A DNA stretch of 64,000 bases from positions 1 through 64,000 of the forward strand of contig CAJKWK010000007.1 in the NCBI GenBank assembly GCA_905203555.1, read 5' to 3'. Origin of the DNA: an uncultured Lachnospiraceae bacterium (GTDB lineage: Bacteria > Bacillota > Clostridia > Lachnospirales > Lachnospiraceae). The stretch's first letter is position 1; each line of letters begins with the position of its first letter. The notes beneath the pieces are model-generated. The model was not told where the DNA came from, searched no databases, and saw only the letters and a program-made list of their open reading frames with translations. The translations under genes and the position numbers were made by a program. This document shows, piece by piece, positions 17,698 to 26,703 of this stretch.

Positions 17698-18711
17698 ATG
17701 ATTATTGTATTAAAACCACGCACAAGTGAAGAAAATATTTCACGTGTTGAAAACCTGATCAAGCGGCATGGACTGGATACGCACACTGTCCGCGGTGCCG
17801 AAATGACAATCATCGGATGTATTGGAGATACCACTTCGGTGGACCCAAGATTATTTGAAGTAGATACGTCTGTCGACAAAGTCATGCACGTACAGGAACC
17901 TTATAAACTTGCCAATCGTGCATTCCACCCGGAAGATTCTATCATCGATGTTTCCGGAGTTCCGATTGGAAAATGCCATCTGGGACTGATTGCCGGACCT
18001 TGCTCTGTAGAATCTTATGAGCAGGTTCTGGAAATTGCAAAAGCTGCAAAAGCAGCCGGTGCAAACTTGCTCCGCGGCGGTGCATTCAAGCCGCGTACCA
18101 GCCCTTACTCTTTCCAGGGACTTGGTCTGGAAGGTCTGGACATTCTCTGCGCAGTAAAAAAAGAAACCGGACTTCCTATTGTAACTGAATTGATGTCCCC
18201 TGATTATTTGGATATTTTCAACGAAAAGGTCGATCTGATTCAGATTGGTGCTCGAAACATGCAGAATTTCGACCTGCTCAAGCAATTAGGTAAAGTCGAT
18301 CGCCCGATTCTCTTAAAACGTGGGCTTAATGCTACATACGAAGAATGGATTATGTCAGCCGAATATATCATGGCATCCGGAAATGAAAATGTAATCCTCT
18401 GCGAACGCGGTATTCGTACATTTGAATCTTATACAAGAAACACATTGGATCTGCAGAGTATTCCGGTTCTTAATCGTAAGACTCATCTGCCGATCATCAT
18501 CGATCCAAGTCATGCCGGCGGAAAATGGTGGCTTGTAGAACCTATGGCAAAAGCCTCCATCGCAGCAGGCGCTGATGGACTGATGATCGAAGTACATAAC
18601 AATCCGGAATGTGCACTTTGCGATGGAGCCCAATCCCTAAAACCGGAAAAATATACAGAATTATTGAAACAGATCCGACAGATTGCTGCTGTCGTTGGAA
18701 AACAGATTTAA
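17698..18711 (+). CDS. aroF: 3-deoxy-7-phosphoheptulonate (DAHP) synthase, type I-beta
   Basis: Condenses PEP with erythrose-4-phosphate, the first step of the shikimate pathway. Residues about 1-70 form a ferredoxin-like regulatory domain beginning MIIVLKPRTSEENI, as in Thermotoga-type enzymes; the TIM barrel follows. Motifs are AGPCSVES, RGGAFKPRTSPYSFQG, LLKRGLNATYEEW and IIDPSHAGG. 337 residues is usual. The N-terminal domain usually mediates feedback inhibition by aromatic amino acids. It heads a two-gene unit with aroB, 18 bases apart. Confidence 0.96.
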   Translation: MIIVLKPRTSEENISRVENLIKRHGLDTHTVRGAEMTIIGCIGDTTSVDPRLFEVDTSVDKVMHVQEPYKLANRAFHPEDSIIDVSGVPIGKCHLGLIAGPCSVESYEQVLEIAKAAKAAGANLLRGGAFKPRTSPYSFQGLGLEGLDILCAVKKETGLPIVTELMSPDYLDIFNEKVDLIQIGARNMQNFDLLKQLGKVDRPILLKRGLNATYEEWIMSAEYIMASGNENVILCERGIRTFESYTRNTLDLQSIPVLNRKTHLPIIIDPSHAGGKWWLVEPMAKASIAAGADGLMIEVHNNPECALCDGAQSLKPEKYTELLKQIRQIAAVVGKQI

Positions 18712-18729
18712 CACGATGGAGATTTAATT

Positions 18730-19785
18730 ATGAAACTGATCGTAAATTTGGATACAAACAGTTACCCTATCTATATAGAAAACGGGCTTCTTGCTGCTGC
18801 CGGATCTTATCTCACCAACATATTTTCCGGCAAAAAAATATTTATTATTTCAGACGACAATGTCTTTCCTCTCTACGGCAAGACACTGCTGTCCTCCCTC
18901 TCCGCCTGGGAATGCCATTCTCTTGTACTTCCACATGGAGAGCCAACCAAAAGTTTCCAATCACTTCCGCAGATTTATGAGGCACTCCTAAATGCAAAGA
19001 TTTCCAGAAGTGATTTGATCATCGCATTGGGTGGCGGCGTGATCGGTGATTTGGCCGGATTCGCTGCATCCAGCTATCTGCGCGGAGTTCGGCTGGTTCA
19101 GATCCCAACCTCACTGCTTGCTCAGGTAGACTCTTCTGTAGGCGGTAAGGTTGCCGTCGACCTGCCACAAGGGAAAAACCTTGTCGGAGCATTCTATCAC
19201 CCAAAACTGGTGCTGATCGATCCGGAAACCTTAAACACCCTCCCGGAGCGTTATGTAACAGATGGTATGGGTGAGGTCATCAAATATGGCTGCATCAAAG
19301 ACGCCGCACTGTTCCAGACACTGCAGAGCCACTCCTCTTTTGAAGATTTGAAAGAACTGCTTCCGGAAATTATTTTCAAATGCGTCGATATCAAACGCAA
19401 GGTTGTCGAAAACGACCAATTTGATACCGGTGAACGTATGCTCCTGAACTTTGGTCATACATTAGCTCATACATTGGAACAGTATTTTCATTACCAAAGA
19501 GAAAGCCATGGGGAGGCAGTTGCCATCGGAATGTACCAAATCAGCCTGCTCAGTGAGAAACAACAGCTGACAGTTCCGGGAACAGCCGACGCTATCAAAT
19601 CTTTACTGAACACCTATGGACTTCCTCACGAATGTGGGCTCCCGATGGAAGAACTTCTCGATGCGATTACGTTAGACAAAAAAAATCTAAACAATCGTTT
19701 AAATGTAATTTTACTGCGACAGATTGGAGACAGTTTTATTTATCCTACCACAACAGATTTCTTCAAACACACCGGCAATCTGTAA
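18730..19785 (+). CDS. aroB: 3-dehydroquinate synthase
   Basis: NAD- and metal-dependent cyclisation of DAHP to 3-dehydroquinate, the second shikimate step. Motifs are GGGVIGDLAGFAAS for NAD binding, QVDSSVGGKVAVDLPQGKN, and the metal-ligand stretches NFGHTLAHTLE and HGEAVAIGM. 351 residues is usual. GGAG precedes the ATG 18 bases after aroF. A strong terminator follows. Confidence 0.97.
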   Translation: MKLIVNLDTNSYPIYIENGLLAAAGSYLTNIFSGKKIFIISDDNVFPLYGKTLLSSLSAWECHSLVLPHGEPTKSFQSLPQIYEALLNAKISRSDLIIALGGGVIGDLAGFAASSYLRGVRLVQIPTSLLAQVDSSVGGKVAVDLPQGKNLVGAFYHPKLVLIDPETLNTLPERYVTDGMGEVIKYGCIKDAALFQTLQSHSSFEDLKELLPEIIFKCVDIKRKVVENDQFDTGERMLLNFGHTLAHTLEQYFHYQRESHGEAVAIGMYQISLLSEKQQLTVPGTADAIKSLLNTYGLPHECGLPMEELLDAITLDKKNLNNRLNVILLRQIGDSFIYPTTTDFFKHTGNL

Positions 19786-19817
19786 TTTTCCATCTTAAAA
19801 AGAATCACAATAAATAC

Positions 19818-19865
19818 AAAAGCTGTAATGGTCTTCCCCTTTCAGGGTCTGCCATTACAGCTTTT
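19818..19865. terminator. bidirectional terminator between aroB and the HAD gene
   Basis: AAAAGCTGTAATGG (19818-19831) is complementary to 19852-19865. It gives a T-run on both strands and lies between convergent genes. Confidence 0.85.
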
Positions 19866-19875
19866 CCAATCTGTC

Positions 19876-20670
19876 TCAAATTAACCCGTAATGCTTTAAT
19901 GCACAGGCAATTCCATCCTCTTCTACCCGTTTTGTTATAAATTCCGTATACGGTTCCAACCCTTTTGCATGATCCCCCATCGCAATCGTATGATTTGCAA
20001 ATTCAAACATTGACAAATCGTTTAAACTATCTCCAAACACATAGGACTGTTCTCTGTCAATATCAAATTTCTCCAATATAGCTTCGCATGCCGTTGCCTT
20101 GGAATATCCTTTCTGAATCACCTCATACATCCCATCGCCTCGATCTATCGCTTCCATATCCTGCTCTATAAACTGAAACAACGTTTTTACATCACTCTTT
20201 TCATCTGTATACAAAAACAATTTATCATATTGACACTTTTTACTTTCAATATATAATTTCTTTCCAAGCCCAAGACTTCCAAAATGTTCTCTGGCATTTT
20301 CAAGTTCTGCGAATCGGGATTTTGCCTCCGGAAAATAAACATCTTCCGAACTTTCCAGCACCACTCCGATCTTACATTCATATACTTTTTCAAGGATCTC
20401 ATTTCCCCTTGGCAAATCAATATGACTTTCCAGCAGCACCTCATCCCGATACACCAAATAGCAGCCGCAGCCACATAAATACCCATCAAAATCAAATGCA
20501 TACAACTCCTTTGGCAGCGCACAAATGGTCCGTCCGGTATTTACAAAAAGTAAATGTCCGTTTTTCTGTGCCTCAGCCATCGCATCTAATGCGCTTTGCG
20601 GAATTGTATGTGTATCATTGCTTAAAATAGTTCCATCAATATCAAAAAATAATGCTGCTCGTTTCTTCAT
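19876..20670 (-). CDS. Cof-type HAD-IIB phosphatase
   Basis: Encodes 264 residues. Motif I is FFDIDGTIL, motif II is VNTGR, and motif IV is FGDSLNDLSMFEFA, with a Cof-type cap domain between. It is a cytosolic sugar-phosphate or cofactor phosphatase; the substrate cannot be predicted. AGGAG precedes the ATG, and a TTGATT-17-TAAAGT promoter with TGn extension lies upstream on the minus strand. Single-gene unit. Confidence 0.92.
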   Translation of the reverse strand: MKKRAALFFDIDGTILSNDTHTIPQSALDAMAEAQKNGHLLFVNTGRTICALPKELYAFDFDGYLCGCGCYLVYRDEVLLESHIDLPRGNEILEKVYECKIGVVLESSEDVYFPEAKSRFAELENAREHFGSLGLGKKLYIESKKCQYDKLFLYTDEKSDVKTLFQFIEQDMEAIDRGDGMYEVIQKGYSKATACEAILEKFDIDREQSYVFGDSLNDLSMFEFANHTIAMGDHAKGLEPYTEFITKRVEEDGIACALKHYGLI

Positions 20671-20786
20671 TCTCTCTTTTATCTCCTGTCAACTCTATCT
20701 GAACAAAATTTCGTACCAACTTTATCACATTCTGTATTATAAATCAATCTTCTGACATATATTAAAACAAAAACTTCTGGTGAATC

Positions 20787-21581
20787 ATGAAAACAAAACG
20801 GATCCGCATTCTTTTACTTTTTCTTCTCGCATTTCTTTTCGGAAATCTGGCAGCATACATCCGAACTTCTTTTTCTCCAAAAACAGTCCCGACTGCTGCT
20901 GAGGGAAACTGGGGATTGAGTTTCCAGCAAGATGGAGAACCGCCTGTTGCCAATGCCTCCTTTGAAGAGCTGAAAAAATATAACGCATACTATGCAGAAA
21001 ACACCACCGAGAAAAAGCTCTATCTCACATTTGATGCCGGTTTTGAAAACGGAAATACGCCCGCCATTCTGGATGCCCTGAAAAAGCATGATGTAAAAGC
21101 CACATTCTTTGTCGTTGGAACCTATATCAAAGACAATCCTGATCTGGTCAGGCGAATTCATGAAGAGGGACATATCATCGGAAACCATACATATCACCAC
21201 CCGGATATGTCCCAAATTGCCACAAAAGAATCCTTTGAAAAAGAACTTTCCGATGTAGAATCCCAGTACAAAGAAGTCGTCGGAGAAGAAATGACCAAAT
21301 TCTACCGCCCTCCACAGGGAAAATACAACGAATCCAATCTACAAATGGCAAAAGATCTGGGGTACCATACTTTTTTCTGGAGTCTTGCTTACGTCGACTG
21401 GTATGAAAACAATCAACCGTCCAAAGAAGAGGCCTTCCAAAAACTACTTGGAAGAATACATCCCGGTGCAATCGTCCTGCTGCACAGCACTTCCAAAACA
21501 AACGCAGACATCTTGGATGAACTTCTTACAAAATGGGAGGAAATGGGATACGAATTTGCTTCTCTTGAAACTTTAATCTGA
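20787..21581 (+). CDS. pdaA: PdaA-type polysaccharide deacetylase
   Basis: Encodes 264 residues, with an N-terminal signal anchor (about residues 5-24) and a NodB deacetylase domain (about 70-260). Motifs are TFDAGFENG (the DA form typical of PdaA rather than DD), HTYHHPDM (metal His pair), YRPPQGKYN and IVLLHS. PdaA deacetylates N-acetylmuramate, allowing muramic delta-lactam formation in spore cortex, so sporulation is implied. The ribosome binding site is weak, which may reflect stage-specific expression. The exact paralogue is inferred from motifs. Confidence 0.85.
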   Translation: MKTKRIRILLLFLLAFLFGNLAAYIRTSFSPKTVPTAAEGNWGLSFQQDGEPPVANASFEELKKYNAYYAENTTEKKLYLTFDAGFENGNTPAILDALKKHDVKATFFVVGTYIKDNPDLVRRIHEEGHIIGNHTYHHPDMSQIATKESFEKELSDVESQYKEVVGEEMTKFYRPPQGKYNESNLQMAKDLGYHTFFWSLAYVDWYENNQPSKEEAFQKLLGRIHPGAIVLLHSTSKTNADILDELLTKWEEMGYEFASLETLI

Positions 21582-21600
21582 TCCCTCCGTCTGCTATAAC

Positions 21601-21635
21601 ACTCAAAATAGTCCACCAGACTGTTTATCACATGC
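21601..21635. repeat. dispersed 35-bp palindromic repeat, copy 2 (decayed)
   Basis: Same orientation and layout as 8940-8974: ACTCAAA, AGTCCACC, GACTGTTT, then ATC and CATGC. The stem has lost one pair and gained a wobble. Located 20 bases after pdaA. Confidence 0.55.
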
Positions 21636-21644
21636 GTAGAAATC

Positions 21645-21684
21645 AAAAATCTGCCGACAGAATATCCTCTCTGCGGCAGATTTT
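21645..21684. terminator. bidirectional terminator between pdaA and MATE genes
   Basis: AAAATCTGCCG pairs with CGGCAGATTTT around a 17-base loop, with T-rich flanks. It separates two convergent genes. Confidence 0.8.
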
Positions 21685-21701
21685 CATTTTTCTACTCTAT
21701 C

Positions 21702-23063
21702 TTACTGTTCTTCTGCATCCCGTAATTTCTTCATATCATGTTTCATAATATAGAAGTACATTACGATCAACAATGCTGCTGCAAAAATCCAGGCAATCGG
21801 ACTTGCCATACACACCCCTGCATAACTCTTCTTTCTTGCTGCAAGAACCGCTACGATTCCACGACCAATCAACTCTGCAACCCCCGCCATCATCGGAAGT
21901 AAACCATATCCCATTCCCTGTATTCCATTTCGATACAGATTCACTACCGCCAACGGAATAAAGAAAATACCGACGCATTTCAAATAAATATCCACTGCGT
22001 TCATAATCTCTTCCACATTTCCGGAAACAAAAAAATACGTCATATATTTTCCAACAAACATAATCAAAATTCCTGTGATTACCGCATAAACAAAGGACAT
22101 AATGGTAGCGGAACGGAATCCCTGACGGATCCTTTTGACTTTACCGGCACCAATATTCTGAGCAGAATAGGTCGCAAGAGTCGTTCCCAACGCCACAAAT
22201 GCCTGTGTTACAATCTGCTCAATTTTTGATGCGGCAGTAAACGCTGCCACCAGCGTTGATCCAAGAATATTCAGCGCCGTCTGCACCATCATTGTACCAA
22301 TTGCAGTAATGGAATACTGCAATGCCATCGGAAATCCCACTGCCAATTGTAGTTTCAGCAAATGTCCTTTTGGCCGCCAGTCATCTTTTTCCATTTTCAG
22401 GATTGGAATTTTCTTAATAATATATATCAGACACAAGATTCCCGAAACACCTTGTGAAATTACCGTAGCGTACGCTGCCCCCGGCGCTCCCATACCAAAT
22501 ACAAGAATCAATACCAGATCCAGCACAATATTTAACAACGCAGATAATATCAAAAAATAAAGTGGAATCTTACTGTTTCCCAAGGCTCTCAAAATACTTG
22601 CCAGCAGATTATACAGCATCTGCGCTCCGATCCCTGCACAGATTACCATAATATATGCATATGCATCTTCAAAAATATCTGCCGGAGTCTGCATAAAATA
22701 GAGCAGAGGTTTCATAAACAACATACTGATTACTGTCAGGATAATCGTCATAATAATACTCAAAAGAGATGCGCCGCCAACCGTCTGCCGCATCGCTTTC
22801 ATATCTCCGGCCCCAAACTTCTGTGCTGTCAGAACAGTAAATCCTGCTGTCATTCCCAATACAAATCCCAAGATCAAGAACATGATCGTCCCGGTGCTTC
22901 CTACCGCGGCAAGCGCCTTTGTTCCGACAAACTTTCCAACGATCACCGTATCTGCCATATTATAAAACTGCTGAAAAACATTTCCCAGGAAAATGGGAAA
23001 TGTAAAGTCTAAAATAATTTTGCCCGGATTCCCGGTTGTCATGTCTTTCTGCAATGTTTTCAT
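21702..23063 (-). CDS. MATE-family efflux transporter
   Basis: Encodes 453 residues with twelve predicted helices in two halves. It begins with the family's typical TTGNPGKIILDFTFPIFLGN and QFYNMADTVIVGKFVG. It is likely a cation-coupled drug or metabolite exporter; the substrate is unknown. AGGAGG precedes the ATG. A second MATE gene occurs at 58664-60007. Confidence 0.93.
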   Translation of the reverse strand: MKTLQKDMTTGNPGKIILDFTFPIFLGNVFQQFYNMADTVIVGKFVGTKALAAVGSTGTIMFLILGFVLGMTAGFTVLTAQKFGAGDMKAMRQTVGGASLLSIIMTIILTVISMLFMKPLLYFMQTPADIFEDAYAYIMVICAGIGAQMLYNLLASILRALGNSKIPLYFLILSALLNIVLDLVLILVFGMGAPGAAYATVISQGVSGILCLIYIIKKIPILKMEKDDWRPKGHLLKLQLAVGFPMALQYSITAIGTMMVQTALNILGSTLVAAFTAASKIEQIVTQAFVALGTTLATYSAQNIGAGKVKRIRQGFRSATIMSFVYAVITGILIMFVGKYMTYFFVSGNVEEIMNAVDIYLKCVGIFFIPLAVVNLYRNGIQGMGYGLLPMMAGVAELIGRGIVAVLAARKKSYAGVCMASPIAWIFAAALLIVMYFYIMKHDMKKLRDAEEQ

Positions 23064-23103
23064 CGCAATCCTCCTCTCATTTTTTTCATCTTACTATCAT
23101 TAT

Positions 23104-23133
23104 AAAAAGTAGGCCAATCCTGACCTACTTTTT
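23104..23133 (-). terminator. terminator overlapping the BMC gene stop
   Basis: AAAAAGTAGG / CCTACTTTTT with a 10-base loop. The TAG stop of the shell-protein gene is inside the stem. Confidence 0.75.
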
Positions 23134-23400
23134 GAACATTTCTACAATCTCAACCATCTCTTCTGATGGATTGGAAATCACCGCAGAATTAAAAATTCTG
23201 CAAGGAGAAGATTCCGTCACGCTCTCAACTGCCGCTGTCACCGCCGATACACTTCCGCTGACAAATACAAGAGCATGTCCGCCACACTTTGTATCTTTAG
23301 CTTCATACGTCACATCCGCCGCCTTCAGCATCTGATCCACTACCAATACTGCATTGGCATCTCCCAGGACTTCTACAAGTCCAAATGCACCATATCTCAT
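23125..23400 (-). CDS. bacterial microcompartment (BMC-domain) shell protein A
   Basis: Encodes 91 residues from ATG 23400 (the frame opens at 23421), chosen because AGAGGT lies upstream and the protein then starts MRYGAFGLVEVLG, as BMC proteins do. Single BMC domain; the AVLVVDQMLKAADVT segment and the C-terminal ISNPSEEMVEIV match family layout. Such hexamers tile the facets of proteinaceous organelles. It is second in a two-gene unit with another BMC protein and has no enzyme genes beside it. Confidence 0.88.
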   Translation of the reverse strand: MRYGAFGLVEVLGDANAVLVVDQMLKAADVTYEAKDTKCGGHALVFVSGSVSAVTAAVESVTESSPCRIFNSAVISNPSEEMVEIVEMFKK

Positions 23401-23439
23401 ATATGTACCTCTACTTTCCATTATATTTATTTTCCCTGT

Positions 23440-23739
23440 CTATCTCCCAATCGTCATTGCAAGCGCTGTCTCTGTGTCTTCTGTCGGCGCTGCAATCACC
23501 GTATGGGAAACAATCTTGGAAATCGGTGCAGCTACTGAAAGAGCCGCCTCCATCGCTGCTTTCACATCAGATACCCTTCCTCGCATCTTCACACATGCAC
23601 CTGCGGAAAGTCGATTTCTCTCCACTCCCTGTATCTTTACCGCTGCGGCTTTTGCTGCCGCATCCAAAGCTACAAAGCAGGCACACTCACTATCCAGTTC
23701 AAATACGCCTACCGCCATTCCTTCATATTTTCCTGTCAT
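23440..23739 (-). CDS. bacterial microcompartment (BMC-domain) shell protein B
   Basis: Encodes 99 residues with a single BMC domain, recognised by AVGVFELDSECACFVALDAA, the alanine-rich helix after it, and SHTVIAAPTEDTE at the C-terminal side. GGAGG precedes the ATG. It precedes shell protein A by 39 bases in the same direction. The pair differ clearly in sequence, so they are paralogues rather than a recent duplication. The cargo is unknown. Confidence 0.88.
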   Translation of the reverse strand: MTGKYEGMAVGVFELDSECACFVALDAAAKAAAVKIQGVERNRLSAGACVKMRGRVSDVKAAMEAALSVAAPISKIVSHTVIAAPTEDTETALAMTIGR

Positions 23740-23884
23740 CCTGTCCTCCAGTCCGGGACTCTTTCACATCCCGTTAACCCATTTTAGTTTCGAATTCTTA
23801 TAAATTTATATCATTTCTGTCTTGCATTATCTTCATTATAAATGGAACAACGATAGATTTCAACTTGATTTTTCACTTTCTATC

Positions 23885-24472
23885 CTACCCCTTCCACACA
23901 CTCCATGCAAACAAAAAAACTTCAAGAATCATCCCGGTCTGCAGAAATACTCCAATTGGAATCAATGTATTCTTTGTTTTCCCTTGAGACAAAAGCCATA
24001 TCCCATAAAAGGCTGCTATAATAACTGAAAAAACAAAAGACTTCCATATAATTTCAAATCCCCAGAAGAGACCACAGGCTCCCATGAATTTTATATCCCC
24101 GCCGCCAAAGCTCCCCTTTTTCCCCAGAGATAACATCAGCATCGGAACACTGACAATTCCACCGCCTGCCAATCGTTCTCCTATCGATATTTCCGTCATT
24201 ACCGGAGCTGCCGCAAATGCTAACAGTGCAATCACACAACAATATTGATTTGGAATCTTATGACAAGAAGAATCACTTCGAGCCGCCAGATTAACAACAT
24301 GAAAAAACAGCGCAATAAGAATTGTAGCTACGATTTTCTTTGGAAAAGGTACTCTATTCTGAGCGTAGATGCAACTATAAAAAAATGCACAAAGCAGTGC
24401 TGCACCCTCCCCGGGCAGCACCGCTTTATTCTGTATCAACCACTTTAAAACTTTTTTTCTATTCTGTCTCAC
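23885..24472 (-). CDS. A24-family prepilin peptidase
   Basis: About 195 residues with five to six hydrophobic segments. Both catalytic aspartate motifs are visible: D then five residues then IPN (SDSSCHKIPN), and GGGDIKFMGA. It cleaves and may methylate type IV pilin-like or Tad/competence prepilins at the membrane. The large N-terminal methylase domain is absent, as in TadV/FppA-type enzymes. GTG 24472 is preferred; the only upstream alternative is a TTG at 24496 overlapping araA. No pilus gene is nearby. Confidence 0.8.
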   Translation of the reverse strand: MRQNRKKVLKWLIQNKAVLPGEGAALLCAFFYSCIYAQNRVPFPKKIVATILIALFFHVVNLAARSDSSCHKIPNQYCCVIALLAFAAAPVMTEISIGERLAGGGIVSVPMLMLSLGKKGSFGGGDIKFMGACGLFWGFEIIWKSFVFSVIIAAFYGIWLLSQGKTKNTLIPIGVFLQTGMILEVFLFAWSVWKG

Positions 24473-24479
24473 GTTTCTC

Positions 24480-25976
24480 TTACTTGCGATAGACAACAGA
24501 GTTCCACATTAACTCATTTTTAAAATTACGGATTGTAGTATCCTTATCAATATAAACCGCTTCGATTCCCATGGCAGCCGCCCAGTCACCCATCTGTTCT
24601 GCTGTCAAATCATAGGAAAATGCAGTATGGTGTGCTCCACCGGCAAGAATCCATGCTTCTGCGCCGGTCTGCAGATTTGGCTCCGGTGTCCAGAACGCTG
24701 TTGCCACCGGGAGTTTCGGCATCGGTTTCTCTGTCTTCTTGCAATTCACATCATTGATGATCAGACGGAACCGGTCACCAAGATCAATGAGTGAAGTAGC
24801 AACCGCCGGACCCTCTTTTGCTGTAAATACAAGTCTTGCCGGATCCTCTCTGTCACCCATAGACAATGGCTGTTCTTTAATACTGATCGGACCATCTGCA
24901 ATTGTCGGACAAACTTCCAACATATGCGCCTGAAGAATGCCTTCTTTTCCCGGCACCAGATTATACGTGTAATCTTCCATGAAAGAGGTTCCCTTCGCAT
25001 CTTTCATTCCCTGTGTCATAATCTTCATAATCCGAACCATGGCAGCTGTTTTCCAATCTCCTTCAGCACCAAATCCGTATCCCTTTTCCATCAATCTCTG
25101 AATTGCCAGTCCCGGAAGCTGTTTCAGACCTCCCAGATCCCCAAAATGTGTTACAATTGCCTGATAATTCTTTTCTTCCAGAAAACGCTCAAATCCAATC
25201 TCAATTCCAGCCTGTACTGCAACATGTTTCCGGAATTCTTTTTCATCTCTTCCTTCTAACAAAATCTGATATTTGCTGTAATATTCTTCTACAAGAGTGT
25301 CTATATCAGCCTGAGAAACCGCATTTACTGCTTCTACGATTTCATTAACAGGATATGCATCTACTTCCCAGCCAAATTTCAACTGAGCCTCTACCTTGTC
25401 GCCTTCTGTAACAGCCACATTACGCATATTGTCTGCAATACGCATCACACGTACATGACTGCTCTCAATCACACCAATTGCAGTACGCATCCAGGAACCG
25501 ATCCGTTTCTGCACATTCTCGTCTTCCCAGTGTCCTGCAACGACTTTTCGTTCCATACCAAGACGACTGAAAATATGCCCAAACTCCCGATCTCCATGAG
25601 CAGACTGATTCTCATTCATGAAATCCATATCAATGGTATCATATGGAATTTCCCGATTAAACTGTGTATGGAGATGAAGCAATGGTTTTCGAAACTCCTG
25701 TAAGCCCAAAATCCATGATTTTGCCGGAGAAAATGTATGCATCCATGTAATCACACCTGCACATGTATCATCCATATTTGCTTCATTGAATGTTTTACGG
25801 ATTAATTCATTTGTAATCAACGTAGGTTTCCATACAACCTCATATGGAAGATTTCCGGATTTATTCAGTGCCTCTACAATAATCTTAGAATGTTCTGCCA
25901 CATGCGCCAGACATTCTTCTCCATAGAGATCCTGTGATCCGGTACAAAACCAAAACTTATATGCTTTTTGCTGCAT
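24480..25976 (-). CDS. araA: L-arabinose isomerase
   Basis: Converts L-arabinose to L-ribulose with Mn2+. 498 residues is usual. The N-terminal FWFCTGSQDLYGEE and the interior HTFSPAKSWI and QFNREIPYDTIDMDFMN are characteristic. AAGGAGG lies before the ATG, 2 bases after the araD stop. Third gene of araB-araD-araA. Confidence 0.97.
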   Translation of the reverse strand: MQQKAYKFWFCTGSQDLYGEECLAHVAEHSKIIVEALNKSGNLPYEVVWKPTLITNELIRKTFNEANMDDTCAGVITWMHTFSPAKSWILGLQEFRKPLLHLHTQFNREIPYDTIDMDFMNENQSAHGDREFGHIFSRLGMERKVVAGHWEDENVQKRIGSWMRTAIGVIESSHVRVMRIADNMRNVAVTEGDKVEAQLKFGWEVDAYPVNEIVEAVNAVSQADIDTLVEEYYSKYQILLEGRDEKEFRKHVAVQAGIEIGFERFLEEKNYQAIVTHFGDLGGLKQLPGLAIQRLMEKGYGFGAEGDWKTAAMVRIMKIMTQGMKDAKGTSFMEDYTYNLVPGKEGILQAHMLEVCPTIADGPISIKEQPLSMGDREDPARLVFTAKEGPAVATSLIDLGDRFRLIINDVNCKKTEKPMPKLPVATAFWTPEPNLQTGAEAWILAGGAHHTAFSYDLTAEQMGDWAAAMGIEAVYIDKDTTIRNFKNELMWNSVVYRK

Positions 25977-25978
25977 GC

Positions 25979-26680
25979 TTATTTCCCTCCTTGTCCATAA
26001 TATGCATTTTCACCATGTTTTCTATAATAATGCTTATCCTGCAGTTCCTGCGGTGCAGACTGATTTTTTGGATTTAACATCTCACAACGCGCAGCCATCT
26101 TCGCAACCTCTTCCAAAACCACTGCATTATGAACTGCCTCATTGGCATCTTTTCCCCATGTAAACGGGCCATGATTCTTACATAACACAGCCGGAACCGC
26201 AACATAATCCTTCTGTAAGCGTTCAAATTCATCCGCAATCAGAACACCTGTATTCCACTCATACGCCTCATCAATTTCTTCTTTTGTCAAATTTCGCACG
26301 CAAGGAACTTCTCCATAAATATAATCCGCATGGGTTGTTCCATAACATGGAATATCTCTTCCTGCCTGTGCCCAGCTGGTAGCCCATGGGGAATGTGTAT
26401 GTACAATTCCGCCAATATTCGGAAAACGGTTATACAGCACTACATGAGTAGCTGTATCAGAAGACGGATTATACTCGCCTTCCACCTTTTCACCTTTCAA
26501 GTTCACAACAACCATGCTTTCCGGTGTCAGTTTCTCATAATCTACCCCGCTTGGTTTGATAACAAACAGCCCTTTTTCACGATCAATCCCACTTACATTT
26601 CCCCATGTAAATGTAACCAACCCATGCTTTGGCAACAGCATATTCGCTTCATATACCTGTCGTTTCAGTTCTTCTAACAT
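25979..26680 (-). CDS. araD: L-ribulose-5-phosphate 4-epimerase
   Basis: Class II aldolase/epimerase that converts L-ribulose-5-P to D-xylulose-5-P for the pentose phosphate pathway. Visible elements are TWGNVSGIDR, the zinc-site HTHSPWATSWAQ and NHGPFTWGKDA. 233 residues is usual. Between araB and araA on one strand. Confidence 0.96.
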   Translation of the reverse strand: MLEELKRQVYEANMLLPKHGLVTFTWGNVSGIDREKGLFVIKPSGVDYEKLTPESMVVVNLKGEKVEGEYNPSSDTATHVVLYNRFPNIGGIVHTHSPWATSWAQAGRDIPCYGTTHADYIYGEVPCVRNLTKEEIDEAYEWNTGVLIADEFERLQKDYVAVPAVLCKNHGPFTWGKDANEAVHNAVVLEEVAKMAARCEMLNPKNQSAPQELQDKHYYRKHGENAYYGQGGK

Positions 26681-26703
26681 GACCTTTATTCTCCTTCTCT
26701 TTC

